NCBI GenBank assembly: GCA_012719035.1
Contig: JAAYBD010000041.1
Span: 1-44,624, forward strand
From: Clostridiales bacterium
Lineage (GTDB): Bacteria > Bacillota > Clostridia > Oscillospirales > Oscillospiraceae
Direction: 5' to 3'
Length of the DNA stretch: 44,624 bases
The notes under the pieces are model-generated. The model was not told the origin of the DNA. It was given only the letters and a program-made list of their open reading frames with translations, and did no database searches. The position numbers and the translations under genes are program-made. Each line of letters opens with the position of its first letter. Within the stretch, counting starts at the first letter, position 1. Shown in pieces: positions 1-8,285 of the stretch.

Positions 1-222
1 ACACCTAAAGCGGCATCGGAACTTATGCTGAAGGTTCTAAAGAGCGCCGTGGCAAACGCAGAAAACAACTTCGACATGGATCCTGATAAGCTCTATGTCA
101 GCGAAACCTACGCAAATCCCGGTCCTATACTCAAAAGAGGTATGCCGAGAGCTCAGGGTCGTATGTACAGAATCAATAAAAGAACCAGCCACATTACCAT
201 AGTTGTGGCTGAGAAAGAATAG
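1..222 (+). CDS. rplV: 50S ribosomal protein L22, C-terminal part (5' truncated by window)
   Basis: Large-subunit protein that helps line the peptide exit tunnel and binds 23S rRNA. The reading frame is open from base 1 and begins inside the protein ([20 protein letters not shown]), which is the conserved middle of L22. The C-terminus has the family signature [13 protein letters not shown], the beta-hairpin and conserved end of L22. The N-terminal part lies outside the window, so there is no start codon here; the first in-frame ATG at 25 is internal. It is followed after 14 bases by rpsC with a strong GGGAGGAGG ribosome binding site, the usual S10-operon order. Identification is firm. Confidence 0.95.
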   Translation, partial: TPKAASELMLKVLKSAVANAENNFDMDPDKLYVSETYANPGPILKRGMPRAQGRMYRINKRTSHITIVVAEKE

Positions 223-236
223 GGAGGAGGCAGAAT

Positions 237-1088
237 ATGGGACAGAAAGTTAATCCTCACGGACTCCGCGTCGGCGTTATCAAAGACTGGGATTCCAGAT
301 GGTACGCAAGAAACGACAAAGTCGGTGATCTCATCATTGAGGACTACAATATTCGCAAGTATCTGAAAGAGACCCTGTATTCCGCAGGCATCCCGAAGAT
401 CGAAATTGAGCGCGACAGTTCCAAGGTCAGAATTTTCATCCACTGCTCACGTCCCGGTGTTGTTATCGGCAAGGGTGGTACTGAAATAGAGCGTGTCAGA
501 ATTTCGGTCGAGAAGATGATCGGCAAACCCGTAGCTCTTTCCATAGTTGAGGTTCGCACTCCCGATACGGACGCTCAGCTCGTTGCCGAGAATATTGCTC
601 AGCAGCTTGAAAAGCGCATCAGCTACCGCCGTGCCATGAAAAATTCCATGGGACGCGCTATGAGAATGGGTGTCAAAGGTATAAAGGTTATGTGTTCGGG
701 ACGCCTTGGCGGTGCTGAAATCGCCCGCAGTGAGTGCTATCACGAAGGAACCATACCTCTTCAGACGCTCCGCGCCGATATAGATTACGGTTTCGCTGAA
801 GCCGCTACTACCTATGGCCGCATAGGCGTTAAGGTTTGGATCTATAAGGGCGAGGTTCTCAGTCAGACACTTCGCAGCACTCCCCGCACAATGGATATGA
901 CACAAAGGGATGATCGTAACCGCGGCGAGCGCAAGAGAAATACCGGAAACCGCAGTAAAGATACCGGCTACAACCGTGGCGGACAGGGCGGCTACAGCCG
1001 CGGCGCCCAAGGTAATCAGGGCAATTATAATCGCGGCGGAGCACGTACTCCCGCAGCTGGTACCCCTAAGGAAGGAGGCAATGCGTAA
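237..1088 (+). CDS. rpsC: 30S ribosomal protein S3 with long low-complexity C-terminal tail
   Basis: Small-subunit head protein at the mRNA entry channel. The N-terminus [15 protein letters not shown] and the KH domain with [14 protein letters not shown] (about residues 75-90) are diagnostic, and the S3 C-terminal domain ends near residue 215. The protein is 283 residues, about 65 longer than the usual ~220. The extra tail is rich in Arg, Gly, Asn, Tyr and Gln with repeated NRGG, YSRG and YNRGG units, and finishes [11 protein letters not shown]. Start chosen at ATG 237 behind GGGAGGAGG at 222-230. The stop overlaps the rplP start (TAATG). S3 tails of this kind occur in some clostridia, but their role is not established. 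Confidence 0.97.
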   Translation: MGQKVNPHGLRVGVIKDWDSRWYARNDKVGDLIIEDYNIRKYLKETLYSAGIPKIEIERDSSKVRIFIHCSRPGVVIGKGGTEIERVRISVEKMIGKPVALSIVEVRTPDTDAQLVAENIAQQLEKRISYRRAMKNSMGRAMRMGVKGIKVMCSGRLGGAEIARSECYHEGTIPLQTLRADIDYGFAEAATTYGRIGVKVWIYKGEVLSQTLRSTPRTMDMTQRDDRNRGERKRNTGNRSKDTGYNRGGQGGYSRGAQGNQGNYNRGGARTPAAGTPKEGGNA

Positions 1089-1525
1089 TGCTTCTGCCTA
1101 AGAGAGTCAAATACCGCAGAGTGCACCGCGGACGCATGAAAGGCAAGGCAAGCCGGGGCAACTTTGTTGCTTATGGCGAATATGGCCTTATGGCTACTGA
1201 GCCGTGCTGGATAACCTCAAACCAGATTGAGGCGGCGCGTATTGCCATGACCCGCTATACAAAGCGCGGCGGTAAGGTTTGGATCAAGATTTTCCCCGAC
1301 AAGCCCGTAACCGAGAAGCCCGCTGAAACCCGAATGGGTTCCGGTAAAGGTTCTCCCGAGTATTGGGTTGCAGTTGTGAAGCCCGGTCGTGTAATGTTTG
1401 AGATTGCCGGTGTTCCAGAAGAAACAGCCCGCGAGGCAATGCGTCTTGCAAGCCACAAGCTTCCCTGCAAAACAAAGTTTGTTATCCGCGAGGCAGTTAC
1501 CGATTCCGAGACAGGTGGTGAATAA
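1088..1525 (+). CDS. rplP: 50S ribosomal protein L16
   Basis: Large-subunit protein near the A-site tRNA and the L7/L12 stalk base. It starts [19 protein letters not shown], the standard L16 N-terminus, and contains the signature [16 protein letters not shown] followed by [17 protein letters not shown]. Length 145 residues is normal for the family. The ATG at 1088 shares its A with the rpsC stop (TAATG), so the two are translationally coupled; the ribosome binding site (AAGGAGG at about 1070-1076) lies within the rpsC tail. One base separates its stop from rpmC. Identification is firm. Confidence 0.97.
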   Translation: MLLPKRVKYRRVHRGRMKGKASRGNFVAYGEYGLMATEPCWITSNQIEAARIAMTRYTKRGGKVWIKIFPDKPVTEKPAETRMGSGKGSPEYWVAVVKPGRVMFEIAGVPEETAREAMRLASHKLPCKTKFVIREAVTDSETGGE

Positions 1526-1526
1526 G

Positions 1527-1721
1527 ATGAAGGCAAATGAGATACGCGGAATGACCGCCACCGAGCTTGAAAACAAGCTTATGCAGCTGAAGAAGGATTT
1601 GTTTACCCTCCGTATGCAGCACGCCACTAACCATCTTGACAACCCAACAAAGATATCTGCTGTTCGCCGTGACATTGCCCGAGTCAAGACAGTTATTCGC
1701 CAGAAACAACTCGAGCAGTGA
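1527..1721 (+). CDS. rpmC: 50S ribosomal protein L29
   Basis: Small helical protein near the tunnel exit, part of the docking site for trigger factor and SRP. Translation begins [18 protein letters not shown] and contains [18 protein letters not shown], matching the L29 two-helix hairpin. 64 residues, usual size. The frame is open further upstream (to 1398), but that part overlaps rplP and lacks L29 homology, so ATG 1527, one base after the rplP stop, is the start. The site GGTGG at 1515-1519 may serve as the ribosome binding site; otherwise it is coupled to rplP. Confidence 0.95.
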   Translation: MKANEIRGMTATELENKLMQLKKDLFTLRMQHATNHLDNPTKISAVRRDIARVKTVIRQKQLEQ

Positions 1722-1735
1722 GGAGGTAAATGATT

Positions 1736-1999
1736 ATGAACGAAGTCAGAACATCTTCCCGCAAAACCCGTGTCGGCAAGGTAGTGTCCGACAAGATGGA
1801 TAAGACCATTGTGGTTATCGTTGAGGATCGCGTTGCGCATCCTCTGTATAAGAAAATCATCAAGCAGACTTATCGCCTGAAGGCTCACGACGAGAATAAT
1901 GAATGCGGGATCGGCGATAGAGTCAGAGTTATGGAGACCCGTCCTCTGTCCAAGGATAAGAGATGGCGTCTTGTCGAAATAATCGAAAAGGCAAAGTAA
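1736..1999 (+). CDS. rpsQ: 30S ribosomal protein S17
   Basis: Primary 16S rRNA-binding OB-fold protein. The sequence [27 protein letters not shown] is the S17 signature region (residues about 15-41), and [17 protein letters not shown] is the conserved C-terminal strand. 87 residues, normal. Two ATG codons are in frame (1730 and 1736). AGGAGG at 1721-1726 lies nine bases before the second but only three before the first, so 1736 is preferred. Lies between rpmC and rplN as in other Firmicutes. Confidence 0.95.
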   Translation: MNEVRTSSRKTRVGKVVSDKMDKTIVVIVEDRVAHPLYKKIIKQTYRLKAHDENNECGIGDRVRVMETRPLSKDKRWRLVEIIEKAK

Positions 2000-2011
2000 G
2001 GAGGCCGCGAA

Positions 2012-2380
2012 GTGATACAACAGGAAACATATCTCAAGGTGGCCGACAATACAGGCGCCAAAGAGATCAAGTGCATCCGCGTTCTTGGCGGAAGCAAGCG
2101 CAAATATGGAAATATAGGCGACGTCGTTGTTGCGTCCGTTCGTAAGACTGCCCCCGGCAGCGCCGTTAAAAAGGGTGATGTCGTAAGAGCGGTCATCGTT
2201 CGCAGCGCAAAGGGCGTTCGCCGTGCAGACGGAACTTATGTCCGTTTTGACGAAAATGCCGCTGTTCTTATCAAGGAAGACAAGAATCCCCGCGGTACCC
2301 GTATTTTCGGACCCGTTGCCCGCGAGCTTCGTGACAAGGATTTCATGAAGATCCTTTCTCTGGCTCCCGAAGTTATATAG
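2012..2380 (+). CDS. rplN: 50S ribosomal protein L14
   Basis: Large-subunit protein at the intersubunit bridge, target of the silencing factor RsfS. It begins with GTG at 2012 giving [28 protein letters not shown], the invariant L14 N-terminus, so the GTG start is well supported; AAGGAGG at 1998-2004 is correctly placed. The C-terminus [29 protein letters not shown] is also diagnostic. 122 residues is the exact family length. Confidence 0.97.
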   Translation: MIQQETYLKVADNTGAKEIKCIRVLGGSKRKYGNIGDVVVASVRKTAPGSAVKKGDVVRAVIVRSAKGVRRADGTYVRFDENAAVLIKEDKNPRGTRIFGPVARELRDKDFMKILSLAPEVI

Positions 2381-2392
2381 GAGGGCGAGAAT

Positions 2393-2701
2393 ATGAACAT
2401 TAGAAAAAATGACAAAGTTATTGTTCTGTCCGGTAAGGATAAGGGTAAAGAGGGAATGGTCATCTCCGCCGATCCTAAAAACGGAAAGGTAATCGTTGAG
2501 GGCGTAAATGTTGCAAAGCGTCATTTAAAAGCCCGCAGACCCGGAGAAGAGGGCGGCATCATCAAGAAAGAGACCCCCATTTATGCTTCAAAGGTAATGC
2601 GTGTATGCCCGAAGTGCGGAAAGCCCACCCGTGAAGCTCACAAGTTCCTTAACGACGGATCCAAGGTTCGCGTGTGCAAAAAGTGCGGCGAAACAATATA
2701 A
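2393..2701 (+). CDS. rplX: 50S ribosomal protein L24
   Basis: Assembly-initiator protein of the large subunit. It has an N-terminal KOW motif ([18 protein letters not shown], residues about 5-22) and the conserved [13 protein letters not shown]. The C-terminal half carries two CxxC pairs (CPKCGK and CKKCGE) that could bind zinc, as in many Firmicutes L24 proteins. 102 residues. ATG at 2393 follows GGAGGGCGAG at 2380-2389. Confidence 0.96.
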   Translation: MNIRKNDKVIVLSGKDKGKEGMVISADPKNGKVIVEGVNVAKRHLKARRPGEEGGIIKKETPIYASKVMRVCPKCGKPTREAHKFLNDGSKVRVCKKCGETI

Positions 2702-2717
2702 GAAAGGAGAGACTTTT

Positions 2718-3260
2718 ATGCCAAGACTGAAAACTAAATATCTTGAGGAAGTCGCTCCCGCTCTTATGAAGAAGTACTCATACAAGAGCACAATGCAGAT
2801 CCCCAAGATCGAAAAAATCGTAATCAGCGTCGGTGCAGGTGACTGCAAAGACAATCAGAAAGCACTTGATGCAGTTATCAAGGACATCAGTGCAATAGCG
2901 GGACAGAAGGCTGTTGCAACAGCTGCCCGTAAGAGCGTCGCTAACTTTAAGCTCCGCGAAGGTCAGAATGTTGGTGTCAAAGTTACGCTTAGGCAGGACA
3001 GAATGTGGGAATTCCTCGACAGACTGCTCAACGTCGCTCTTCCTCGTGTTCGTGACTTCCGTGGAATCAATCCCGATGCTTTTGACGGACGCGGAAACTA
3101 CAGCTTAGGTTTGAAGGAACAGATAATTTTTCCTGAAATCGACTATGATAAGATTGAAAAACTGCGTGGTATGAACATCGCTATATGCACCACTGCGGCG
3201 ACCGACGAAGAAGCAAAAGAGCTGCTGACCCTTATGGGCGCTCCTTTTGCAAAGGCTTAG
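2718..3260 (+). CDS. rplE: 50S ribosomal protein L5
   Basis: 5S rRNA-binding protein of the central protuberance that contacts the P-site tRNA. The product starts [20 protein letters not shown] and includes [13 protein letters not shown], the family pattern [22 protein letters not shown] and FPEIDYDKI. 180 residues, normal. The frame is open upstream to 2601, but that overlaps rplX; ATG 2718 has AGAAAGGAGA just upstream. Eleven bases separate it from rpsN. Confidence 0.97.
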   Translation: MPRLKTKYLEEVAPALMKKYSYKSTMQIPKIEKIVISVGAGDCKDNQKALDAVIKDISAIAGQKAVATAARKSVANFKLREGQNVGVKVTLRQDRMWEFLDRLLNVALPRVRDFRGINPDAFDGRGNYSLGLKEQIIFPEIDYDKIEKLRGMNIAICTTAATDEEAKELLTLMGAPFAKA

Positions 3261-3271
3261 GAGGATAAAGC

Positions 3272-3457
3272 ATGGCTAAGACATCAATGAAGATCAAGCA
3301 GCAGAGACCTGCAAAATTCTCCACAAGAGAATACAATCGCTGCAGGATCTGCGGTCGCCCCCACGCCTATCTGCGTGATTACGGCGTTTGCCGTATCTGC
3401 TTCCGCGAGCTGGCTTATAAGGGTCAGATTCCGGGCGTGAAAAAGGCTTCTTGGTAA
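3272..3457 (+). CDS. rpsN: 30S ribosomal protein S14, zinc-binding (type Z)
   Basis: Small-subunit head protein. At 61 residues this is the short zinc-binding form, with [20 protein letters not shown] providing the two CxxC pairs. The C-terminus [11 protein letters not shown] is the family ending. ATG at 3272 follows TAGGAGG. The gene is followed by an unusually long 359-base non-coding gap before rpsH, whereas in most Firmicutes the two genes nearly touch. Confidence 0.97.
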   Translation: MAKTSMKIKQQRPAKFSTREYNRCRICGRPHAYLRDYGVCRICFRELAYKGQIPGVKKASW

Positions 3458-3816
3458 ATTCCCTCTTTGCTTTATCTCGCCGCTCGCAGTATACTCATAC
3501 AGCGTCGCCGCCTCGATTTAGCTGAAGAAAATCTCCCAGCGAAGCAAAAAATCAAATTATATGTCCCGTAAAGGACTGTAATAGTTCGTTCCATCGTCCT
3601 TTACCGAACAAGAATCCAGAGATGCGGTTCTTGTTCGGTAAGGAGGAGCGGTGGGGTGAGCGAGCATTCGCGCTTGCGCGGATGTAAACGATATACGAAA
3701 CCCACGACAACGAAGGATGACGAAAGGCCGGGTGCAATCATGAATTGGCTTGGAACCTCGCCGCCTGAACAGACCGATAATTTCGGCTGTAACTCTAATA
3801 AGGAGGAAATTTAAGT
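3458..3816 (+). other. 359-base gene-free insert with nested inverted repeats between rpsN and rpsH
   Basis: No credible gene is seen; the one open frame on the opposite strand (3552-3737) has no family features. The stretch contains two adjoining hairpins. GTAAAGGAC (3568-3576) pairs with GTCCTTTAC (3596-3604). TTACCGAACAAGAA (3601-3614) pairs perfectly with TTCTTGTTCGGTAA (3628-3641). The two stems share bases 3601-3604, so they compete at their junction. A smaller hairpin CGCGC-tt-GCGCG lies near 3668-3679. The rpsH ribosome binding site AAGGAGG sits at 3800-3806. It could be a small palindromic mobile repeat, an RNA leader controlling the distal spc genes, or an mRNA processing site; the sequence alone does not decide. 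Confidence 0.6.
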
Positions 3817-4215
3817 ATGCAGATCACCGATCCTATTGCGGATATGTTGACACGCATCCGTAATGCCGGAAGTGCGAAGCACGACACAGTCGATGTTCCC
3901 GCTTCCAACATGAAAAAGGCAATAGCAAACATTCTTTTGGAAGAAGGCTATATCAAAAGCTTTCAACTGATTGAAGATGGCGGACAAGGAATCATCCGCA
4001 TCACTCTCAAGTATCTGCCCGGCAAGGAAAAGGCCATTCAGGGTCTTCGCCGCGTATCAAAGCCCGGCCTACGTGTGTATGCCGGTGCTGAAGAGCTGCC
4101 CTATGTTCTCAAAGGACTGGGTATAGCTATCATTTCCACTTCGAAGGGCATCATGACTGACAAGGCGGCTCGCCGCGCTCATGTCGGCGGTGAAGTCCTG
4201 GCATTTATTTGGTAA
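3817..4215 (+). CDS. rpsH: 30S ribosomal protein S8
   Basis: Primary 16S rRNA-binding protein of the central domain. It starts [22 protein letters not shown], the S8 N-terminus, and ends with the S8 signature [27 protein letters not shown]. 132 residues, normal. ATG 3817 is preceded by AAGGAGG at 3800-3806. It restarts the ribosomal gene series after the structured gap, so its translation or transcription may be affected by that element. Confidence 0.97.
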   Translation: MQITDPIADMLTRIRNAGSAKHDTVDVPASNMKKAIANILLEEGYIKSFQLIEDGGQGIIRITLKYLPGKEKAIQGLRRVSKPGLRVYAGAEELPYVLKGLGIAIISTSKGIMTDKAARRAHVGGEVLAFIW

Positions 4216-4227
4216 GGGGGTATATGA

Positions 4228-4773
4228 ATGTCACGAATAGGAAGATCTCCCATAACCGTTCCCGCAGGAGTGGAAGTTAAAATCAATGAAAACAATCACA
4301 TCACCGTAAAAGGACCTAAGGGGACACTGGAGCGCACTTTGGCTCCTCAAATGAAGATCGAACTGAACGACGGAATTTTGACCGTTGTCCGTCCTGATGA
4401 CACCAAGGAAAACCGTTCTTTGCATGGACTTACAAGAACACTCCTCGCTAACATGATAGAGGGTGTTACGAACGGCTTTAAAAAGGAATTGTCTGTTCAG
4501 GGAGTCGGCTACAAGGTATCCAAGGATGGCAGCAAGCTTGTCATGAACATTGGCTTCAGCCATCAGATTGTAGTCGAGGAAACGGAAGATATCAAAATCG
4601 AAGTTCCCAACGCTAACACAATAATTATAAGCGGTATTGACAACCAGAGAGTTGGTCAGTTTGCGGCTGATGTGCGTAAGAAAAGGCCTCCCGAGCCTTA
4701 CAAGGGCAAGGGAATACGGTATGCCAACGAAGTGGTTCGCCACAAAGAAGGCAAAACCGGTGCTAAGAAATAA
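4228..4773 (+). CDS. rplF: 50S ribosomal protein L6
   Basis: Large-subunit protein near the sarcin-ricin loop and the factor-binding site. MSRIGRSPITVPAGVEVKI and the repeat GPKGTLERTL mark the first domain, and the C-terminal signature PEPYKGKGIRYANEVVRHKEGKTGAKK is exact. 181 residues, normal. ATG at 4228 follows AAGGGGG at 4215-4221. Spacing to rplR is 16 bases. Confidence 0.97.
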   Translation: MSRIGRSPITVPAGVEVKINENNHITVKGPKGTLERTLAPQMKIELNDGILTVVRPDDTKENRSLHGLTRTLLANMIEGVTNGFKKELSVQGVGYKVSKDGSKLVMNIGFSHQIVVEETEDIKIEVPNANTIIISGIDNQRVGQFAADVRKKRPPEPYKGKGIRYANEVVRHKEGKTGAKK

Positions 4774-4789
4774 AAGGAGGTGTGCCTAA

Positions 4790-5149
4790 ATGGTAAATAG
4801 ACCTGATACAAGAGCTCAGCGCGTTAAGCGCCACAAGAGAGTCCGTGCTAAGATTTCCGGCACGCCCGAAACTCCCAGACTTGATGTTTTCAGAAGCAAT
4901 GCTCACATTTACGCTCAGATTATTGACGACGTAAACGGTGTTACTCTCGTTTCCGCCTCATCGGTTGAGAAGGATTTTGAGGGCAAGGGCAACAACTGCG
5001 AATCAGCCACAAAGGTCGGCAGGCTCATCGCAGAGCGCGCTAAATCTAAGGGCATTGAAAACGTATGCTTCGACAGAGGCGGATACCTTTATCACGGCCG
5101 TGTCAAAGCACTTGCAGATGGAGCCCGCGAGGGCGGTCTGAACTTTTAG
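4790..5149 (+). CDS. rplR: 50S ribosomal protein L18
   Basis: 5S rRNA-binding protein of the central protuberance. Contains [20 protein letters not shown], then [19 protein letters not shown], and the C-terminal [21 protein letters not shown] signature. 119 residues, normal. ATG 4790 has AAAAGGAGGTG at 4773-4783. No anomalies. Confidence 0.96.
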   Translation: MVNRPDTRAQRVKRHKRVRAKISGTPETPRLDVFRSNAHIYAQIIDDVNGVTLVSASSVEKDFEGKGNNCESATKVGRLIAERAKSKGIENVCFDRGGYLYHGRVKALADGAREGGLNF

Positions 5150-5167
5150 TCGGGAGGAGGAAACAAA

Positions 5168-5692
5168 ATGGCTTATAATAACAACAGAGACAATAGACGT
5201 TCCGAGGAACCTCAGTCTGAATTTACCGAAAAGGTTGTTTCCCTCAACCGCGTTTCTAAAACCGTTAAGGGCGGTCGTATTTTCAAATTCGCGGCTCTTT
5301 GCGTAGTTGGTGATGGAAAAGGCCGTGTTGGATTTGGACTTGGAAAGGCCGGAGAAGTATCCGAAGCAATCCGTAAGGGAATTGATGACGCAAAAAAGAA
5401 CATCGTAACCATAACACTTTCCGAGAACACGATTCCCCATGAAGTGATTGGCGAGTTCGGTGCCGGCAGGGTTCTTCTGAAGCCCGCTGCACCCGGTACC
5501 GGTGTTATAGCCGGCGGCGCGGTCCGTGCAGTTGTTGAAGCTGCCGGAATCAAGGACATCCGTACAAAATGTCTGCGCTCCAACAATCCCCACAATGTAG
5601 TTGCTGCCACAATGGCAGGTCTGTGCAGCCTCCGCGATGCGGAGCAGGTCGCAGTTTACAGGGGAAAGACTGCAAAAGAAATAAAAGGATAG
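5168..5692 (+). CDS. rpsE: 30S ribosomal protein S5
   Basis: Decoding-site accuracy protein. After a hydrophilic N-terminal extension of about 15 residues ([17 protein letters not shown]) comes the double-stranded RNA-binding S5 domain with VNL-type start ([15 protein letters not shown]) and [21 protein letters not shown]. The C-terminal domain has [20 protein letters not shown] and [19 protein letters not shown]. 174 residues, normal. ATG 5168 follows GGGAGGAGG. Confidence 0.97.
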   Translation: MAYNNNRDNRRSEEPQSEFTEKVVSLNRVSKTVKGGRIFKFAALCVVGDGKGRVGFGLGKAGEVSEAIRKGIDDAKKNIVTITLSENTIPHEVIGEFGAGRVLLKPAAPGTGVIAGGAVRAVVEAAGIKDIRTKCLRSNNPHNVVAATMAGLCSLRDAEQVAVYRGKTAKEIKG

Positions 5693-5704
5693 GAGGGTAT
5701 AGCA

Positions 5705-5884
5705 ATGGCTAATCTTAAGATCGAGCTGGTTAAGAGTTTAAGCGGCAGACTGGAAAAGCACATCGCCACTGCCAACTCTCTTGGACTGCATAAGATCGGT
5801 AATGTTACCGTGCAGCCCGATAACCCCCAGACCAGAGGCAAGATAGCACAGATTGGCTATCTTCTGAAGGTTACAGAAGAATAA
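5705..5884 (+). CDS. rpmD: 50S ribosomal protein L30
   Basis: Small large-subunit protein. The frame from ATG 5705 gives a 59-residue product starting MANLKIELVKSLSGR, then SLGLHKIGNVTVQPDNPQTR and a C-terminal IAQIGYLLKVTEE, the complete L30 fold. TAGGAGGGT at 5691-5699 is the ribosome binding site. It fills the gap between rpsE and rplO exactly as in the conserved spc order. Confidence 0.95.
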   Translation: MANLKIELVKSLSGRLEKHIATANSLGLHKIGNVTVQPDNPQTRGKIAQIGYLLKVTEE

Positions 5885-5896
5885 GGAGGTGCAGGC

Positions 5897-6337
5897 ATGA
5901 AACTTAATGAACTTTCACCTACCGCCGGCTCCACTCATGTTGCAAAGCGCAAGGGCAGAGGCAACGGTTCAGGTAACGGAAAGACCGCGGGTCGCGGACA
6001 GAAGGGACAGAAGTCCCGCAGCGGCGGCGGCGTAAGAGTTGGATTTGAAGGCGGTCAGATGCCTTTGGCACGTCGTGTCCCAAAGCGTGGATTTAACAAT
6101 ATCTTCGCAAAGCCCCTCACCGCAATCAATGTCTCCGCTCTCAACAGGTTTGAAGACGGCGACACAATAACCGCGGAAAAGCTGCTTGCAACTGGCGTAT
6201 TATCAAAATGCGAGTACGGTCTGAAAGTTCTCGGCAATGGCGAGATTACAAAGAAGTTGACCGTACAGGCAACCGCTTTCTCCGAGTCTGCAAAACAGAA
6301 AATTGAGGCTGCAGGCGGGAAGGCGGAGGTGGTCTAA
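5897..6337 (+). CDS. rplO: 50S ribosomal protein L15
   Basis: Late-assembly large-subunit protein. The N-terminus [22 protein letters not shown] and the Gly/Lys/Arg-rich [20 protein letters not shown] are diagnostic, followed by [18 protein letters not shown]. 146 residues, normal. AAGGAGGTG precedes ATG 5897. Its TAA stop is immediately followed by the GTG start of secY with no gap, implying coupling. Confidence 0.97.
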   Translation: MKLNELSPTAGSTHVAKRKGRGNGSGNGKTAGRGQKGQKSRSGGGVRVGFEGGQMPLARRVPKRGFNNIFAKPLTAINVSALNRFEDGDTITAEKLLATGVLSKCEYGLKVLGNGEITKKLTVQATAFSESAKQKIEAAGGKAEVV

Positions 6338-7633
6338 GTGCTCGAAACAATCCGTAACGCATGGAAAATCGAGGAACTTCGTAAAAAAATCCTCTTTACA
6401 CTCTTTATTGTATTGCTTTATCGCCTTGGCAACGCAATCCCGGTTCCTTATGTTGACATTGCGAAGCTGGGTCATTATTTTGACCAGCTGCAGAATACCG
6501 TTTTAGGACTCTACAATCTTATGTCCGGCGGTGCTTTTTCCACTGCGACGATTTTTGCACTTTCCATCCAGCCGTATATTAACGCATCAATCATTATACA
6601 GCTTTTAACTATTGCTATTCCGGCTCTTGAGCGTTTGCAGAAAGAGGGCGGCGAGGAAGGCCGGAAGAAGCTTGCGAGCATTACCCGTTATACAACAGTC
6701 GGCATAGGTCTTCTTCAGGGCTTTGCCTACTATATTCTTATCCGTAACAACCTCCTTCTCGTTGAAGGTACCGGTATGTGGGAAGCCATCGTAATTATAC
6801 TCACATTTACCGCAGGTTCCGCGCTTATTATGTGGCTCGGTGAGCAGATTACCGAGTTCGGCATAGGAAACGGTATTTCTATTATACTGTTTGCCAGCAT
6901 AGTTTCGCGTTTCCCCAGCGAAATAGCCAGAATGATAACCAACGTAGCAGGCGGAAGCCTTACATGGTGGGGCTTGGTACTCATGCTTCTTGGTGCGCTT
7001 GCGATTATCGTTCTTATCGTTTTTGTTACCAATGCTGAGCGTAAAATACCTGTTCAGTACTCAAAACGCGTGGTAGGGCGCAAAATGTATGGCGGACAAA
7101 GCACACATTTGCCCATGAAGGTGAATATGTCCGGTGTTTTGCCTGTAATATTTGCGCAGTCAATTGCTTCACTGCCCCCTACTTTTGCTGCATTTTTTAC
7201 GGCACCTGAAGAGGGAACTTTCTGGTATGGCTTTTTGAAGGCGATTGATACATCTTCCGTTTTATATGCAATAATTTATTTCCTGCTGATCATCTTCTTC
7301 TCATATTTCTATTCCACAGTTCAGTTCAATCCGGTGGAAATTGCAAACAACTTGAAGAAGAACGGCGGGTTTATCCCGGGTTTCCGTCCGGGCAAACCGA
7401 CAAGCGAGTATATACAGAAATCCCTCAACAAGATTACGCTCTTCGGCGCAATTTACCTCGGCATAGTAGCTGTTGTGCCAGTCATGATCGGCGCTCTGAG
7501 CGAAACTGCCAGAAACAGCGGTATTTCTCTTGGCGGAACCTCTATAATAATCGTTATCGGTGTTGCTCTTGAGACCGTAAGAGCTCTTGAAGCGCAGATG
7601 ATAATGCGCAATTACAAGGGCTTCCTTGAATAA
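6338..7633 (+). CDS. secY: Protein translocase subunit SecY
   Basis: Channel-forming inner-membrane subunit of the Sec translocon. The 431-residue product has about ten hydrophobic segments. Recognisable stretches are FVIVLLYRLGNAIPVPYVD (near residue 20), IQPYINASIIIQLL (plug and TM2 region), GLLQGFAYY, MWLGEQITEFGIGNGISIIL and the C-terminal GFIPGFRPGKPTSEYI cytosolic loop. The start is GTG 6338, abutting the rplO stop; a GGTGG-type sequence at the rplO end (6326-6333) can act as binding site. Position between rplO and adk is standard. Confidence 0.96.
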   Translation: MLETIRNAWKIEELRKKILFTLFIVLLYRLGNAIPVPYVDIAKLGHYFDQLQNTVLGLYNLMSGGAFSTATIFALSIQPYINASIIIQLLTIAIPALERLQKEGGEEGRKKLASITRYTTVGIGLLQGFAYYILIRNNLLLVEGTGMWEAIVIILTFTAGSALIMWLGEQITEFGIGNGISIILFASIVSRFPSEIARMITNVAGGSLTWWGLVLMLLGALAIIVLIVFVTNAERKIPVQYSKRVVGRKMYGGQSTHLPMKVNMSGVLPVIFAQSIASLPPTFAAFFTAPEEGTFWYGFLKAIDTSSVLYAIIYFLLIIFFSYFYSTVQFNPVEIANNLKKNGGFIPGFRPGKPTSEYIQKSLNKITLFGAIYLGIVAVVPVMIGALSETARNSGISLGGTSIIIVIGVALETVRALEAQMIMRNYKGFLE

Positions 7634-7652
7634 AAATTTTCGGAGGGATATT

Positions 7653-8285
7653 ATGAAGTTGATTCTTTTAGGCGCACCCGGCGCGGGTAAGGGCACACAG
7701 GCCGAAATTCTCAGCCGTATGTGCAATATCCCTACCATTTCAACTGGCAACATACTTCGCGCCGCGATGAAAAACGGGACTCCCGTTGGACTCAAAGCAA
7801 AGGAATATGTTGATAGTGGAAAGCTTGTTCCCGACGATGTCATAATTGGCATCGTCAGGGAGCGGCTGTCAGAGGATGACTGCAAAAACGGCTATATTCT
7901 CGATGGCATGCCCAGAACAATTCCTCAGGCGCAGGCGCTTGAGGATGCCGGTATAGAAATCGATGTTGCTCTCTCAATTGAGATTGCCGATGAAACAATC
8001 ATCGAGCGTATGTCGGGACGCCGTGTCTGCAAAGAATGCAGTGCAAGTTACCATATTGTTAATATACCGCCTAAAGTTGAAGGCAAATGTGACATCTGCG
8101 GCGGTGAACTCATAATCCGTAAAGACGATGCACCCGAAACCGTAAAGGAAAGGCTTGCCGTCTATCATAAAGAAACGGAGCCTCTCAAAGACTTTTATGC
8201 AGAGAGAGGAAAGCTCAAGTCCGTGGAAAATCAACCCACGGTCGATGGAACAACCAAATTAGTTTTAAAGGCTCTGGGGCTATGA
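7653..8285 (+). CDS. adk: Adenylate kinase (zinc-lid type)
   Basis: Cytosolic enzyme converting ATP + AMP to 2 ADP. The P-loop GAPGAGKGT lies at residues 7-15; the AMP site shows TISTGNILRAA and the conserved LDGMPRT. The lid domain has four cysteines (C-KEC near residue 127 and C-DIC near 147), the zinc-binding version common in Gram-positives. 210 residues, a normal long-form kinase. The frame opens at 7626, but CGGAGGGAT at 7641-7649 points to ATG 7653. The stop overlaps the map start. Confidence 0.97.
   Translation: MKLILLGAPGAGKGTQAEILSRMCNIPTISTGNILRAAMKNGTPVGLKAKEYVDSGKLVPDDVIIGIVRERLSEDDCKNGYILDGMPRTIPQAQALEDAGIEIDVALSIEIADETIIERMSGRRVCKECSASYHIVNIPPKVEGKCDICGGELIIRKDDAPETVKERLAVYHKETEPLKDFYAERGKLKSVENQPTVDGTTKLVLKALGL

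Noticed and set aside
1217-2524. 435-codon open frame antisense to rplP-rpsQ-rplN-rplX
   Set aside because: Runs across five certain ribosomal genes, has no ribosome binding site or recognisable domain, and its composition is that of a complement of highly biased codons.
3552-3737. 61-codon - strand frame in the rpsN-rpsH gap
   Set aside because: Its sequence follows the inverted repeats, has no ribosome binding site and no family resemblance.
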